Source of the DNA: F22 sp963675625
Lineage (GTDB): Bacteria > Bacteroidota > Bacteroidia > Bacteroidales > Bacteroidaceae
Length of the DNA: 64,000 nucleotides
Assembly (NCBI GenBank): GCA_963675625.1
Contig: OY776497.1
Span: forward strand, 1,054,001 to 1,118,000
Direction: 5' to 3'
Part shown: in pieces, positions 29,496-37,856 of the stretch
Numbering within the stretch: the first letter of the stretch is position 1
Layout: the number at the start of each line of letters is the position of its first letter
Position numbers and translations under genes: made by a program
Notes under the pieces: generated by a model
Told to the model about the DNA's origin: nothing
The model's database searches: none
What the model saw: the letters and a program-made list of their open reading frames with translations, nothing else

Positions 29496-30266
29496 TCAAT
29501 AGTTTAATAAATCAACATCACCATCTTGTAGAACTGGAAACTTCTTCCTGAAGCTTTCCAGTTTCTTTTTGTCTAAAGTAAAAATCATAATTCCTTCTTG
29601 ATTTCGCAGCACTTCAGAATGCTTATGTCCATACGGATCAACCACACCTGAACTACCTTCATAATTTGCCTGAGGATCCTCACCTACTCGATTAACGTAA
29701 GCTACGTATGATTGATTCTCAATGGCACGAGCAACTAATAAAGCATCCCATACAGCAATGCGCGAACTGGGCCACGAAGCCACATACAAAGCAAGATCAT
29801 AACTTTCTGGAATATTTCTTGAAAATACAGGGAAACGCAAATCATAACATATCTGAAGTAATATACGCCATCCCTTATATTCAACTATTACACGTTGTTT
29901 CCCTGGAGTAAAATACTTGTGTTCTCCACCATAGGTAAACAAATGCCTTTTATCGTAATATTTTACATAACCATCAGGATACACGAAAAAGAATCTATTT
30001 CGAAAAGTATTTTCTTCTGATACTAAAACACTACCTGCAATGGCAGCATGTAATTTTTCTGCCTGCTCCTTCATCCAACTAAGTGTTTCACTACACTCTA
30101 CGGGTTCGGCAAAAGAATTAGGATTGGCACAAAAACCAGTAGTAAACATTTCGGGGAGCACATATATATCTGCCCCTAAATGTGCATTTAATAAATCGGC
30201 AATATGTTTTCTATTGTACTCTGATTTACCCCACTGTATGTCTAATTGAAGTAATGCTATTTTCAT
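29496..30266 (-). CDS. Nitrilase-family amidohydrolase (omega-amidase-like)
   Basis: A 256-residue cytoplasmic enzyme of the carbon-nitrogen hydrolase superfamily. The Glu-Lys-Cys triad is visible: E in VLPEMFTTGF (about 38), K in YDKRHLF (about 107) and C in LLQICYDLRFP (about 139). The length and the EMFTTGF motif fit the YafV/omega-amidase group, which hydrolyses alpha-keto acid amides such as alpha-ketoglutaramate. The start codon overlaps the preceding C_GCAxxG gene by 4 bases (ATGA), so the two are translationally coupled. Exact substrate is inference. Confidence 0.88.
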   Translation of the reverse strand: MKIALLQLDIQWGKSEYNRKHIADLLNAHLGADIYVLPEMFTTGFCANPNSFAEPVECSETLSWMKEQAEKLHAAIAGSVLVSEENTFRNRFFFVYPDGYVKYYDKRHLFTYGGEHKYFTPGKQRVIVEYKGWRILLQICYDLRFPVFSRNIPESYDLALYVASWPSSRIAVWDALLVARAIENQSYVAYVNRVGEDPQANYEGSSGVVDPYGHKHSEVLRNQEGIMIFTLDKKKLESFRKKFPVLQDGDVDLLNY

Positions 30267-30763
30267 TTGATTGGATGTATCTTAATGTAATACTCGAGTA
30301 AACCAGCAGCTAAACCCACAAGCTGGGGACAAGGTTTTTCAACAGCTGGAGAATAAATCAATTTAAGCGAATCAGAATTTCCAATAGTTCCCAATTCCCT
30401 TTTCAATAAATCTCTGCAAATAAAACTATTACAATTAGTATATGACCTAAACTGCTCTCCAAGCTCATAGATACGTGCATAATGATCTTCTTTAGTCTTT
30501 TTATCCACCAACTTACTAGGACCGTACAGAAGACCTACAGCAATAAAAACACCAGAAAGGGCACCACAGAGTTCACGCAATTTCCCCATACCACCTCCAA
30601 AAGATGACGCCACACATATCGCAGTTTGCTCATCAATTGAAAGTAAATCTATAAAAGCAAGTAGGGAAGATTGCGCACAACTATATCCCCCACAAAATAA
30701 TGTCATTGCTTTCTGTGCACGAGGGAATGCAAGTATTTGCTCCGCTGTAATTTCCGAATACAT
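30263..30763 (-). CDS. C_GCAxxG_C_C family redox protein
   Basis: A 166-residue soluble protein of the C_GCAxxG_C_C family. The N-terminal FCGGYSCAQ line and central SSFGGGMGKLRELCGALSG contain the family's glycines and cysteines, and further cysteines follow in NCNSFICRDL and the final PCPQLVG segment. These are thought to bind metal or flavin-linked redox centres, but the activity is unknown. The frame extends to 30802; I use ATG 30763 because the extension is Cys/Phe-rich and crosses the promoter region. Coupled to the amidase gene. Confidence 0.8.
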   Translation of the reverse strand: MYSEITAEQILAFPRAQKAMTLFCGGYSCAQSSLLAFIDLLSIDEQTAICVASSFGGGMGKLRELCGALSGVFIAVGLLYGPSKLVDKKTKEDHYARIYELGEQFRSYTNCNSFICRDLLKRELGTIGNSDSLKLIYSPAVEKPCPQLVGLAAGLLEYYIKIHPIK

Positions 30764-30791
30764 AAATAAAATTATAAATGATCTACTACAG

Positions 30792-30799
30792 CAAAAGTA
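30792..30799 (-). promoter_or_regulatory. -7 box of the C_GCAxxG/amidase pair (TACTTTTG)
   Basis: TACTTTTG on the minus strand with a TTG (plus 30820-30822) 20 bases upstream. Leader to ATG 30763 is about 22 bases. Confidence 0.6.
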
Positions 30800-30865
30800 C
30801 AATATATTATCGAAGTCTACAATAAATTCAAATAGAATCAGATATTAAGAATAAAAACTAATCAA

Positions 30866-30904
30866 ATAAAAAGGGTACATCAAAATTTCTTTTGACATAC
30901 CCTA
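30866..30904 (-). terminator. Terminator of the exbB-exbD operon
   Basis: On the minus strand a 14-bp stem (AGGGTATGTCAAAA with TTTTGATGTACCCT, two G-U pairs, GAAA-type loop) is followed by TTTTTATTT. It starts 34 bases after the last exbD stop. Confidence 0.8.
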
Positions 30905-30937
30905 TTATTATGTGTAGTTATAATCTACTCTTCTATA

Positions 30938-31402
30938 TTACTGACGTTTTGCAGCAGAATAGTTAATCTTCAACGCATAGGCTTGACGTAATGCTTGCTT
31001 AACATCTGTCACAATACCCATCTTAGTTTCCTTATCAACTTTAAGAGATACAGTCATAAATGGCTGATCACTTTCCTTCATGTTGTTACGTTCTTGATTA
31101 ATATAGTCAAATATATCTGCTACTTCAGCAAACTTATCATTCAACTGAATACGGCTCTCAGAACCCATCTTTTTACGGAACTCAGGTGTTGGCTTACCAA
31201 TATAGATAAAAGTCACCAATGACTTCTTTTCTAATTTTTCAAGCTCAGTACCTTGAGGTACTTGAAACTGTACCTTTAATGAAACTTCACGCATTGTTGT
31301 AGTAATCATAAAGAAGAACAACAGCGTAAAAATCAAGTCAGGAAGTGAAGATGTATTCAAAGCCGGCATTTCTTTCTTACCAGTCTTATTAAATTTTCCC
31401 AT
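30938..31402 (-). CDS. exbD: ExbD/TolR-type biopolymer transport protein
   Basis: A 154-residue inner-membrane protein with one N-terminal helix and a periplasmic domain. The helix is LPDLIFTLLFFFMITTTM (about 17-34) and carries the proton-carrying aspartate (D18). It would form the proton channel with the ExbB-like protein two genes upstream and drive TonB. The periplasmic part is larger than in E. coli. It starts 2 bases after the other exbD gene and is the last gene in the operon. Confidence 0.9.
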   Translation of the reverse strand: MGKFNKTGKKEMPALNTSSLPDLIFTLLFFFMITTTMREVSLKVQFQVPQGTELEKLEKKSLVTFIYIGKPTPEFRKKMGSESRIQLNDKFAEVADIFDYINQERNNMKESDQPFMTVSLKVDKETKMGIVTDVKQALRQAYALKINYSAAKRQ

Positions 31403-31404
31403 GT

Positions 31405-31995
31405 TTACTTCCCTCCATAGTTTTTAGGTTCCGCTTCAGAAATTCGTTGTGGGTAGTACTGACGAACTGCCTTTTGTTGATCAGGCGTACATTCTTCATA
31501 CTCTTTACCGAATTTTGATTTTGCCAAACGGTTACGCAACACATTATATGCTGCCACTAGTTCATTTTGAACCTCGATATATGCCTCATAACTTGTACCA
31601 CGGTCATTCTGTAGAGAGATGATGTGTTGATCTGTGATCTCACAATCTCCAAGAAGATCTATGTGCTTCGCTTTCTTTTGAGGAAGCGTAGGGTCATTAT
31701 TAGGGTTATCGATAAATTCAATTGTTTTCTCACGAAGCTGTTTCACATCCATAATCTCACCACCAACCATCAACTGGTTATTCTTATTGATAAGAATCTG
31801 CAAAACGTTACGTTTATTAAAATCCTTATCCTCAGGTTTCTGTTGATCTTGCTCCGGTGGAGGAGGAAGACGACGAGCCAAACCCTGGTCAGTGTCCATT
31901 GAGGTAGTGATAAGGAAGAAGATCAACAGCAAGAATGCGATATCCGCGGTAGAACTCGAATTAATATCCGGCACTTTCTTTTTTCCTCTTGCCAT
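31405..31995 (-). CDS. exbD: Second ExbD/TolR-type protein
   Basis: A 196-residue paralog. The N-terminal helix TADIAFLLLIFFLITTSM (about 15-32) holds the key aspartate (D17). The following arginine and proline run (RRLPPPPEQDQQKPEDKD) is a typical linker of Bacteroidetes ExbD-1. Its periplasmic part has a long charged region with an acidic/basic tail (EAEPKNYGGK). The twin-ExbD arrangement with ExbB is usual in this phylum. It is 25 bases after the 152-residue membrane protein gene. Confidence 0.88.
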   Translation of the reverse strand: MARGKKKVPDINSSSTADIAFLLLIFFLITTSMDTDQGLARRLPPPPEQDQQKPEDKDFNKRNVLQILINKNNQLMVGGEIMDVKQLREKTIEFIDNPNNDPTLPQKKAKHIDLLGDCEITDQHIISLQNDRGTSYEAYIEVQNELVAAYNVLRNRLAKSKFGKEYEECTPDQQKAVRQYYPQRISEAEPKNYGGK

Positions 31996-32020
31996 TTTAT
32001 TTTCCTTTCCTTAATTATGA

Positions 32021-32479
32021 TTATGAAATAGCTTTCTTGATACCACTAGCAATGATGGCTACAATTGCTGCTCCCATCAAAAAGTAGATAGAATACAACA
32101 TCATACCTGCAATCTTCAACCAGCCTGCATCTGTATATGCACCATCACCAGTCATAACTGGTTCTGATGAAGCCATAGAATATGTGATACCCAAGATCAC
32201 CGCAATAATTACAACACCAGTCAATGACTCTAAAGCTGTACCTGGGTGATCAATAAAGTTAGATATAAATTTTACAGCACCTGCTACGACAGTAACCGCA
32301 ACACAAATGCCAAGCACTGCATACATCCAGTACATCAACGTATCTGTGTGAGCTGGGACAGTAAAACCTTCCTGCATACCCGCATCAAATCCGTCTAAAG
32401 CAAACCAAGCCACAACAATTGCAGTAGCAGCTAGCAACGCCCATAGTACGTAATATGAAATTAAATATGATTTACGCAT
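32021..32479 (-). CDS. Four-helix membrane protein linked to ExbB/ExbD
   Basis: A 152-residue inner-membrane protein with four hydrophobic segments (about 7-27, 47-68, 84-103, 123-148). It has a short HPGTALESL link between helices 2 and 3. No catalytic or transport signature is seen. It lies between exbB and the first exbD, with 18 and 25 base gaps, an arrangement I know from Bacteroidetes ExbB-ExbD loci. A part in the TonB energy complex is a fair guess, not shown. Confidence 0.65.
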   Translation of the reverse strand: MRKSYLISYYVLWALLAATAIVVAWFALDGFDAGMQEGFTVPAHTDTLMYWMYAVLGICVAVTVVAGAVKFISNFIDHPGTALESLTGVVIIAVILGITYSMASSEPVMTGDGAYTDAGWLKIAGMMLYSIYFLMGAAIVAIIASGIKKAIS

Positions 32480-32497
32480 TATAATTCTCTCCCGTTA

Positions 32498-33286
32498 TTA
32501 GTTATTGTACTTCAAGTTGTATTTGATGACTAAGTCAAGCAATGTAATAGAAGAATCTTCCATATCACTTGTTAGTGATTCAATCTTAGCAAGGATATAG
32601 TTGTAGAACAACTGAAGAATAAGCGCTACGATCAAACCAAAGATAGTTGTAATCAAGGCAACCTTCATACCACCAGCAACGACTGTTGGAGAGATATCAC
32701 CTACTTTTTGAATCTTATCAAATGCTTGTACCATACCAATTACAGTACCCAAGAAACCTAATGATGGAGCCATTGCAATGAAAAGAGTAATCCAAGAACA
32801 TCCCTTTTCAAGGTAACCAGCTTGTACACCACCGTAAGAAACGACTGAACGTTCTACAACGTCAAGACCTTCATTTACACGCATAAGACCTTGATAGTAG
32901 ATAGAGGCTACTGGACCACGAGTGTTACGTGCGAAATCCTTTGCACCTTCTAGATCACCAGCTTCAAGGTGTTCTTCGATCTTAGAGATAAATTTCTTAG
33001 TGTTAATTTCTGCCCAGCTAAGGTAGATAATACGTTCAATACAGAAAGCAAGACCAACAACTAGTGCAACAGATACCAAAGACATAAAAGAGGCAGTACC
33101 TTCAATAAACTTAGTCTTAAGTGTCTTGTGAATTGGCTCTGGAGCTGCATCGTCAGCAGCAGCATTGTCAGCAGCAACTTGAGTTTGCTCTGTAGCAGCT
33201 GGTGTAGCTTCTTGAGCGTTAGCATACTGTACAGAACCGAATGTTACAGCTCCAATCACAGCGATGATTGCAAATAACTTTTTCAT
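32498..33286 (-). CDS. exbB: ExbB/TolQ/MotA-family proton channel protein
   Basis: A 262-residue protein with an N-terminal signal-like helix (1-25, cleaved near ANA-QE), a 30-residue acidic/Ala/Thr linker, and three helices of the MotA/TolQ/ExbB domain (about 60-82, 158-182 and 200-235). Residues GFLGTVIGMVQAF and VVAGGMKVALITTIFGLIVA match the conserved channel helices. With the two ExbD proteins it forms the proton-driven motor for TonB. It is the first gene of the operon. No good promoter is seen; tRNA-Ser lies 82 bases upstream on the same strand. Confidence 0.9.
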   Translation of the reverse strand: MKKLFAIIAVIGAVTFGSVQYANAQEATPAATEQTQVAADNAAADDAAPEPIHKTLKTKFIEGTASFMSLVSVALVVGLAFCIERIIYLSWAEINTKKFISKIEEHLEAGDLEGAKDFARNTRGPVASIYYQGLMRVNEGLDVVERSVVSYGGVQAGYLEKGCSWITLFIAMAPSLGFLGTVIGMVQAFDKIQKVGDISPTVVAGGMKVALITTIFGLIVALILQLFYNYILAKIESLTSDMEDSSITLLDLVIKYNLKYNN

Positions 33287-33368
33287 GTGTGTCTAAATTT
33301 TTGAATTAAATAATTGATTGTTATTGATTAATATTTCTCACATGTACTTTGAATAAGTCTGACCACGC

Positions 33369-33455
33369 GGAGAGAGCGGGATTCGAACCCGCGATACGCT
33401 TTTGGCGTATACACGCTTTCCAGGCGTGCCTCTTCAGCCACTCGAGCACCTCTCC
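33369..33455 (-). tRNA. tRNA-Ser (GGA)
   Basis: 87 bases with a long variable arm, as in class II tRNAs. The acceptor arms GGAGAGG/CTCTCTCC pair, the anticodon loop CTGGAAA gives GGA, and the T-arm reads GGGTTCGAATCCC. It lies in tandem with the exbB operon and has its own promoter. Confidence 0.93.
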
Positions 33456-33515
33456 AAGGCTGCATGTGGGGGTATAGGCATAGTCGCCTCGACACTATTT
33501 CAGACAATTCAGCTA

Positions 33516-33545
33516 CAAAAGTATCCTTTTTTTTCATCGTACCAA
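33516..33545 (-). promoter_or_regulatory. Promoter of tRNA-Ser (TTG, N19, TACTTTTG)
   Basis: TACTTTTG (plus 33516-33523) and TTG (plus 33543-33545) on the minus strand with 19 bases between. About 55 bases of leader before the mature tRNA. Confidence 0.7.
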
Positions 33546-33594
33546 GCGTTTCGGTAGAGTTTTTCGCTTGTATACGGCAAAAAATTAATATTCT

Positions 33595-34398
33595 TTATGG
33601 TCTAAAGCCAATAAATGAATCGATTTGAAACAGACGTAAAGCATTTTCTGTAGATTTATGAATTATGTCTTCCTTTGTACGACCTGTTTTATCGGCAATA
33701 AATTGAGCTACATAATGTAAATACTCTGGTAAATTTCGTTGACCTCTTTTAGGAGTTGGTGCCAAATAGGGAGCATCAGTTTCTAACACAAACCGATCCT
33801 CAGGTATAGTTGGTAGTAAGTCAGCAATATGCGCTTTTTTAAACGTAACAACTCCTCCTAACCCAACATAAAATCCATAATCTAAGACTTTATTTAATTG
33901 GGCTTCGCCTTCTGAAAAACAATGAAAGACTCCTGTTAAACTCTTACCTTTAAACTCATCCAAAACTTCTATGATTTGTGCAAATCCCTTACGACAATGA
34001 ACAGACACAGGCAAATTATAATCCAGAGCCCACTGTAACTGTTGACGAAAAGTAAGCTGTTGTTCTTCAACAGCTTCTTTACTCCAATATAAATCTATAC
34101 CAATTTCCCCTATTGCAATGGGACGTGAATCGTTAACAAGAGCCTCTTTCACCCTTGCAAGTTCATATTGCCAATTATCCTTTGTTAAAGACGTAGGATG
34201 TACACCATACATAGGGAAACATACATTAGGATATTTTTTACACAAATTTTGCATTTGGAGATATGTACTTTGATCACAGTTTGGCAATAAAAAATACCGT
34301 ATTCCTGCTTCCAGAGATGACATTAACACCTCATCGCAATCTTGTTCAAATGCCTCATCATAAAGATGTGTATGAGTATCAATAATATACTTATTCAT
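33595..34398 (-). CDS. tatD: TatD-family metal-dependent DNase
   Basis: A 267-residue TIM-barrel hydrolase. Metal ligands are visible: HTHLYDEAF at residues 8-16, AIGEIGID (E about 98), VHCRKGF (H about 133), GVFHCFSEG (H about 158) and LETDAPYLAP (D about 208). The family acts as a 3'-5' exonuclease on DNA or as a deacylase. The reading frame begins 8 bases inside the preceding gene, a tight overlap that implies translational coupling. It is last in a three-gene operon with the prenyl synthase. Function in repair is inferred from family. Confidence 0.93.
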   Translation of the reverse strand: MNKYIIDTHTHLYDEAFEQDCDEVLMSSLEAGIRYFLLPNCDQSTYLQMQNLCKKYPNVCFPMYGVHPTSLTKDNWQYELARVKEALVNDSRPIAIGEIGIDLYWSKEAVEEQQLTFRQQLQWALDYNLPVSVHCRKGFAQIIEVLDEFKGKSLTGVFHCFSEGEAQLNKVLDYGFYVGLGGVVTFKKAHIADLLPTIPEDRFVLETDAPYLAPTPKRGQRNLPEYLHYVAQFIADKTGRTKEDIIHKSTENALRLFQIDSFIGFRP

Positions 34399-35149
34399 TT
34401 TCTAAGTCGTCAAATAGATCTAATTGAGTCTGATTTTTTTGCATTGCCATACGACGTTTTTCGCTAGATCTGTAATAGTACACGATACCAAATTGACGAC
34501 ACACATCCAACCTTGCCTCCATTGGTTCAATGTCCATGTATTTTTCTTCTATACCATTCCACAAATCCAATAACATTTCATCAGCTTCTGGACGAAGTGC
34601 TGAAATTTCATCTAGACTCTTACTAGTCAATCGTTGATAATTTTTTTGTCGTTCATAACTCTCACGAAATGTGTCATAAAAGACCTTTACCTTAGCTATC
34701 GTTGGGGTATAAATTGGAGTACCTCCTTGAGAAATACGTGCTTGTTCACCATCAATGATCTGTTGTCCCCATTCACATAATGAAGCATCACTAGCCAAAT
34801 CAGGCAAATTGAAATTATCAGGATTAAGACCATATAGTGTTTTAGCTTCACGCGGAATTTCTTCACGCAAAATTGCGAGATTCAGCACTTGAACAAAATG
34901 TGATACATATAGCCGTGCGTGTTTAGATTTCTCGTGATGTACAGCACTAGAACGGCTTTGTTCATCATAACACACCTTATAATTACGATGAGCCGCTTCA
35001 AAACGACGTAAAAAATTACGAGCTTTAGAAAGCATATTCAAAGAATAAGGCAAACCTAATATATCTGAAGCTTGTTCTCCTTGTTCTACAATTGTTTTTA
35101 AGGCACGAACTCGTGCAGAGTCAGTATTTGGCAATCGTCTATATGGCAT
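34391..35149 (-). CDS. Hypothetical protein with a C-terminal sliding-clamp-binding motif
   Basis: A 252-residue soluble, helix-rich, Arg/Lys-rich protein that I do not recognise. It begins MPYRRLPNTDSARVRALK, and the middle (about 130-185) is polar. The last residues read QLDLFDDLENE, and QLDLF at 242-246 is a perfect copy of the beta-clamp-binding consensus QL[SD]LF, in the disordered tail where such motifs work. It overlaps tatD, a DNase gene, by 8 bases and follows the prenyl synthase by 5 bases. The motif suggests contact with the replisome; this is inference. Confidence 0.6.
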   Translation of the reverse strand: MPYRRLPNTDSARVRALKTIVEQGEQASDILGLPYSLNMLSKARNFLRRFEAAHRNYKVCYDEQSRSSAVHHEKSKHARLYVSHFVQVLNLAILREEIPREAKTLYGLNPDNFNLPDLASDASLCEWGQQIIDGEQARISQGGTPIYTPTIAKVKVFYDTFRESYERQKNYQRLTSKSLDEISALRPEADEMLLDLWNGIEEKYMDIEPMEARLDVCRQFGIVYYYRSSEKRRMAMQKNQTQLDLFDDLENE

Positions 35150-35154
35150 ATTCT

Positions 35155-36129
35155 TTATTTTTTTCGCGTCAACAATTGAGCAATTAGTTCATGAAAAGGC
35201 GCTACATCTTTTTGCTCTTGTTCGATTATTTGTAAAGCATCCAAAGCCTTTTGCATATATAAATTCATTTGATCTACTGCAAATGCACGAGAATTGGTCT
35301 CTTCAAAAAGGTTTCTAAAAAACAGAACTTTTTCCTCTCTCGTTCTAGAATTTGACACTACCCAATTCATGATTTCTCCCGACAAAACGGCATCAGCATG
35401 AGCATAAGCATGAGTCATTAGAATCGTTTTTTTTCCAGTCATCACATCATCCCCCACTTGTTTTCCAAGCTCTTTTTCATCTCCATATAAATCAAGCAAA
35501 TCATCTTGAATCTGAAAAGCTATACCCAAAGCACGCCCAAAGGCATCTAACGCTTTGACCACATGGCTGGGAGCCTTAGCAAGCTGTCCACCTATTCGAA
35601 GTGCACCAGCCAAAAGAGCTGCTGTTTTGAGCTCAATCATCGTTATATATTCTTCAATAGTCACTTTCGATCGCTCCTCAAACTCCAAGTCCAACTGCTG
35701 ACCTTCAAAAACTTCCATCATTGTATGCGTAAACTGCTTCATGATCTCTTGCAGACATGCAGTTTTGGCATTTCCCATTTGCTGCATAGCAAGTACAATC
35801 ATAGCGTCTCCAGACAAAACAGCAATATTCGGGCTATACTTAATATGCACTGTATCATGCCCTCTGCGAGTAGCTGAATCATCCATTAAATCATCATGAA
35901 TTAAAGTGGAGTTATGAAAAGTTTCAAAAGCCTGTGCTTGTTCTAATACCAGAGACACATTCTCATTATACAAGCTATAAGCCATTAAAAATAGAATAGG
36001 ACGCAAATGTTTACCCCCTAATGACATAATATAATCGACTGGTTCATACAAACTGGGGACACGTCCTATATAAGGGTGCTCTATTTTTGTATTGGCATAC
36101 AAGTCTAAAATTTGTGAGCTAGTGTACAT
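35155..36129 (-). CDS. Polyprenyl synthetase (isoprenyl diphosphate synthase)
   Basis: A 324-residue enzyme that chains isopentenyl diphosphate onto allylic diphosphates. The first aspartate-rich motif is LIHDDLMDDSATRRG (about 78-92) and the second is FQIQDDLLDLYGD (about 202-214); both are intact. GGKHLRPIL near 34-42 binds the diphosphate. No signal peptide. It is first in an operon with the clamp-motif gene and tatD. The small residue before the first motif could not be used safely to set product chain length; geranylgeranyl or longer is likely. Confidence 0.9.
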   Translation of the reverse strand: MYTSSQILDLYANTKIEHPYIGRVPSLYEPVDYIMSLGGKHLRPILFLMAYSLYNENVSLVLEQAQAFETFHNSTLIHDDLMDDSATRRGHDTVHIKYSPNIAVLSGDAMIVLAMQQMGNAKTACLQEIMKQFTHTMMEVFEGQQLDLEFEERSKVTIEEYITMIELKTAALLAGALRIGGQLAKAPSHVVKALDAFGRALGIAFQIQDDLLDLYGDEKELGKQVGDDVMTGKKTILMTHAYAHADAVLSGEIMNWVVSNSRTREEKVLFFRNLFEETNSRAFAVDQMNLYMQKALDALQIIEQEQKDVAPFHELIAQLLTRKK

Positions 36130-36171
36130 ACTATAACGTTAAAATGAGGCATTCGTAAACTATTGACATAT

Positions 36172-36207
36172 ATAAACAAAGTGAGGCAGCTACTAAAGGC
36201 TGCCTCA
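36172..36207 (-). terminator. Probable terminator of tonB
   Basis: TGAGGCAGC (36182-36190) and GCTGCCTCA (36199-36207) form a 9-bp stem with an 8-base loop, followed on the minus strand by CTTTGTTTATA. The U tract is imperfect. Confidence 0.6.
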
Positions 36208-36225
36208 ACTTAGTAATATGTATAA

Positions 36226-36918
36226 TTACTGTAGACGGAAAGTAACAGGTACGGTGTACTTCACACGTACTTTTTTACCCTGTTGCTCACCTGGTTTCCA
36301 CTTAGGCATGGTTTTAATCACACGTAGGGCTTCCTTGTCCAAGTAAGGGTCAACACTTCGAACAACAACTGGATCTACTATAGAACCATCCTTGTTTACC
36401 ACAAACTGAACAATTACACGACCTTGAACGCCGTTTTCTTGTGCTATTGTAGGATATTTGATGTTCTTACTTAGGTATTTCATCAATGCTCCCATTCCAC
36501 CTGGGAATTCTGGCATAGTTTCCGCAATCATCAAAATTTCTTCCTCTTCAGGTTCCTCTTCTTTTTCTGCTTGTGGAACAAATACTACATCTACCTTTTC
36601 TCCTGTTTCTTCAGTAGATTGAAGTTCCGTTTCATCGACCTTAACATCATCTTCAACGATATTTATCACTTCAATGACTTCAGGTTTCTTAGGCTCTGGC
36701 GGCTTTTGTTTTGGTTCTTCCTGTACTGTGCGCTCAACGAGCTCTTCCTCGAATGAGACATCCACGATCATATCTGAAGTATCGACTACTGCTTCGCGCT
36801 CAGACAGCTCAAGTGCTGCAAAGAAAAGCGCTAAGACAACTACGATACCAAGCATGACACGAGTGGTACGTGTCCCCTGACCTTCGAGATTGGCTTTGGG
36901 TGATTTTTTGATTTCCAT
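36226..36918 (-). CDS. tonB: Energy transducer TonB
   Basis: A 230-residue envelope protein linking the ExbB/ExbD motor to outer-membrane receptors. One N-terminal helix (about 20-40), a Pro/Glu/Lys-rich spacer (about 58-130, with PKQKPPEPKKPEV) and the C-terminal TonB domain (about 140-230), which has MPEFPGGMGALMKYLSKNIK and VQGRVIVQFVVNKDGSI, the Bacteroidetes TonB pattern. It is separated from the exbBD block by five genes and has its own promoter, divergent from cmk. Full length. Confidence 0.93.
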   Translation of the reverse strand: MEIKKSPKANLEGQGTRTTRVMLGIVVVLALFFAALELSEREAVVDTSDMIVDVSFEEELVERTVQEEPKQKPPEPKKPEVIEVINIVEDDVKVDETELQSTEETGEKVDVVFVPQAEKEEEPEEEEILMIAETMPEFPGGMGALMKYLSKNIKYPTIAQENGVQGRVIVQFVVNKDGSIVDPVVVRSVDPYLDKEALRVIKTMPKWKPGEQQGKKVRVKYTVPVTFRLQ

Positions 36919-37003
36919 AATTGTTTATTATAAATGAAACATAAGATACAAAGTTGGATTCAAGGCATTTCGACTTTCCACAGTCGACTTCCCTTATTTG
37001 GGA

Positions 37004-37011
37004 CAAAGATA
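37004..37011 (-). promoter_or_regulatory. -7 box of tonB (TATCTTTG)
   Basis: Plus-strand CAAAGATA reads TATCTTTG on the minus strand, 86 bases before the ATG. No -33 TTTG is clear. Confidence 0.6.
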
Positions 37012-37117
37012 AAAATAATAATAAGTTTCCCACAAACGATATCCAATAAAACACTATTAAAAAATAACTTTTTGCACTTTTTTAATGCATTAAAGATGCT
37101 AAAAGAGAGGAAAGGCG

Positions 37118-37125
37118 TATCTTTG
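37118..37125 (+). promoter_or_regulatory. -7 box of cmk-ispH (TATCTTTG)
   Basis: TATCTTTG lies 31 bases before ATG 37157, giving a leader of about 25 bases. No TTTG at the expected upstream place. Confidence 0.6.
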
Positions 37126-37156
37126 AAGCGAAAAACGAAGAATATTTAAACGTAAA

Positions 37157-37849
37157 ATGATGAAAAAGATTACCATAGCCATTGATGGGTTCTCTTCATG
37201 CGGAAAGAGCACTATGGCCAAATCCCTTGCTAAACAAGTGGGGTATATATATATTGACAGCGGTGCTATGTACCGTGCAACAACGCTATTTTGTATCCAA
37301 GAAGGTCTAGTAATCGATGGAAAAATTGATCGTGAAGGACTGAAACACAAAATGTCAGAACTAAAAATTAGATTTGCTAAAGAAGAGACGACAGGTCAAA
37401 TTCACACATTTTTAAATGATGTGGATGTGGAAAATAAAATCCGTGGCATGGAAGTTAGCAATCTAGTGAGCCCTGTAGCCGTAATCGATTTTGTCCGTGA
37501 AGAAATGGTGAAACAACAACAAGCCATGGGCACACAAAAAGGCATTGTTATGGATGGACGAGATATAGGTACCACCGTATTTCCAGATGCAGAATTAAAA
37601 ATATTCCTTACAGCATCTGCCGAGATTCGTGCACAGCGACGCTATGACGAACTGCGCGCCAAAGGCGATGATGCTAGCTACGAATCTATTCTAAAGAATG
37701 TACAGGAGCGTGATCATATAGACCAAACTCGAGAAGTCAGTCCACTTCGCAAAGCGGATGATGCATTGCTTCTAGATAATACATATATGAGTATCGCTGA
37801 ACAAGATGCTTGGCTAATGTCTGCTTTTCAAAAAGCGACTCAAGAATAG
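37157..37849 (+). CDS. cmk: Cytidylate kinase
   Basis: Phosphorylates CMP and dCMP with ATP. The 230 residues start with the P-loop GFSSCGKSTMAKS (about 10-22), followed by DSGAMYRATT (about 36) for nucleotide monophosphate contact and the MDGRDIGTTVFPD block (about 134-146), a family signature. The lid region RRYDELRAKGDD is at about 163. It leads an operon with ispH, which starts 7 bases later. No odd features. Confidence 0.95.
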   Translation: MMKKITIAIDGFSSCGKSTMAKSLAKQVGYIYIDSGAMYRATTLFCIQEGLVIDGKIDREGLKHKMSELKIRFAKEETTGQIHTFLNDVDVENKIRGMEVSNLVSPVAVIDFVREEMVKQQQAMGTQKGIVMDGRDIGTTVFPDAELKIFLTASAEIRAQRRYDELRAKGDDASYESILKNVQERDHIDQTREVSPLRKADDALLLDNTYMSIAEQDAWLMSAFQKATQE

Positions 37850-37856
37850 CACAATT

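Noticed and set aside
33328..33537. 69-codon frame on the minus strand
   Set aside because: It covers the whole tRNA-Ser gene and its promoter, so it is chance.
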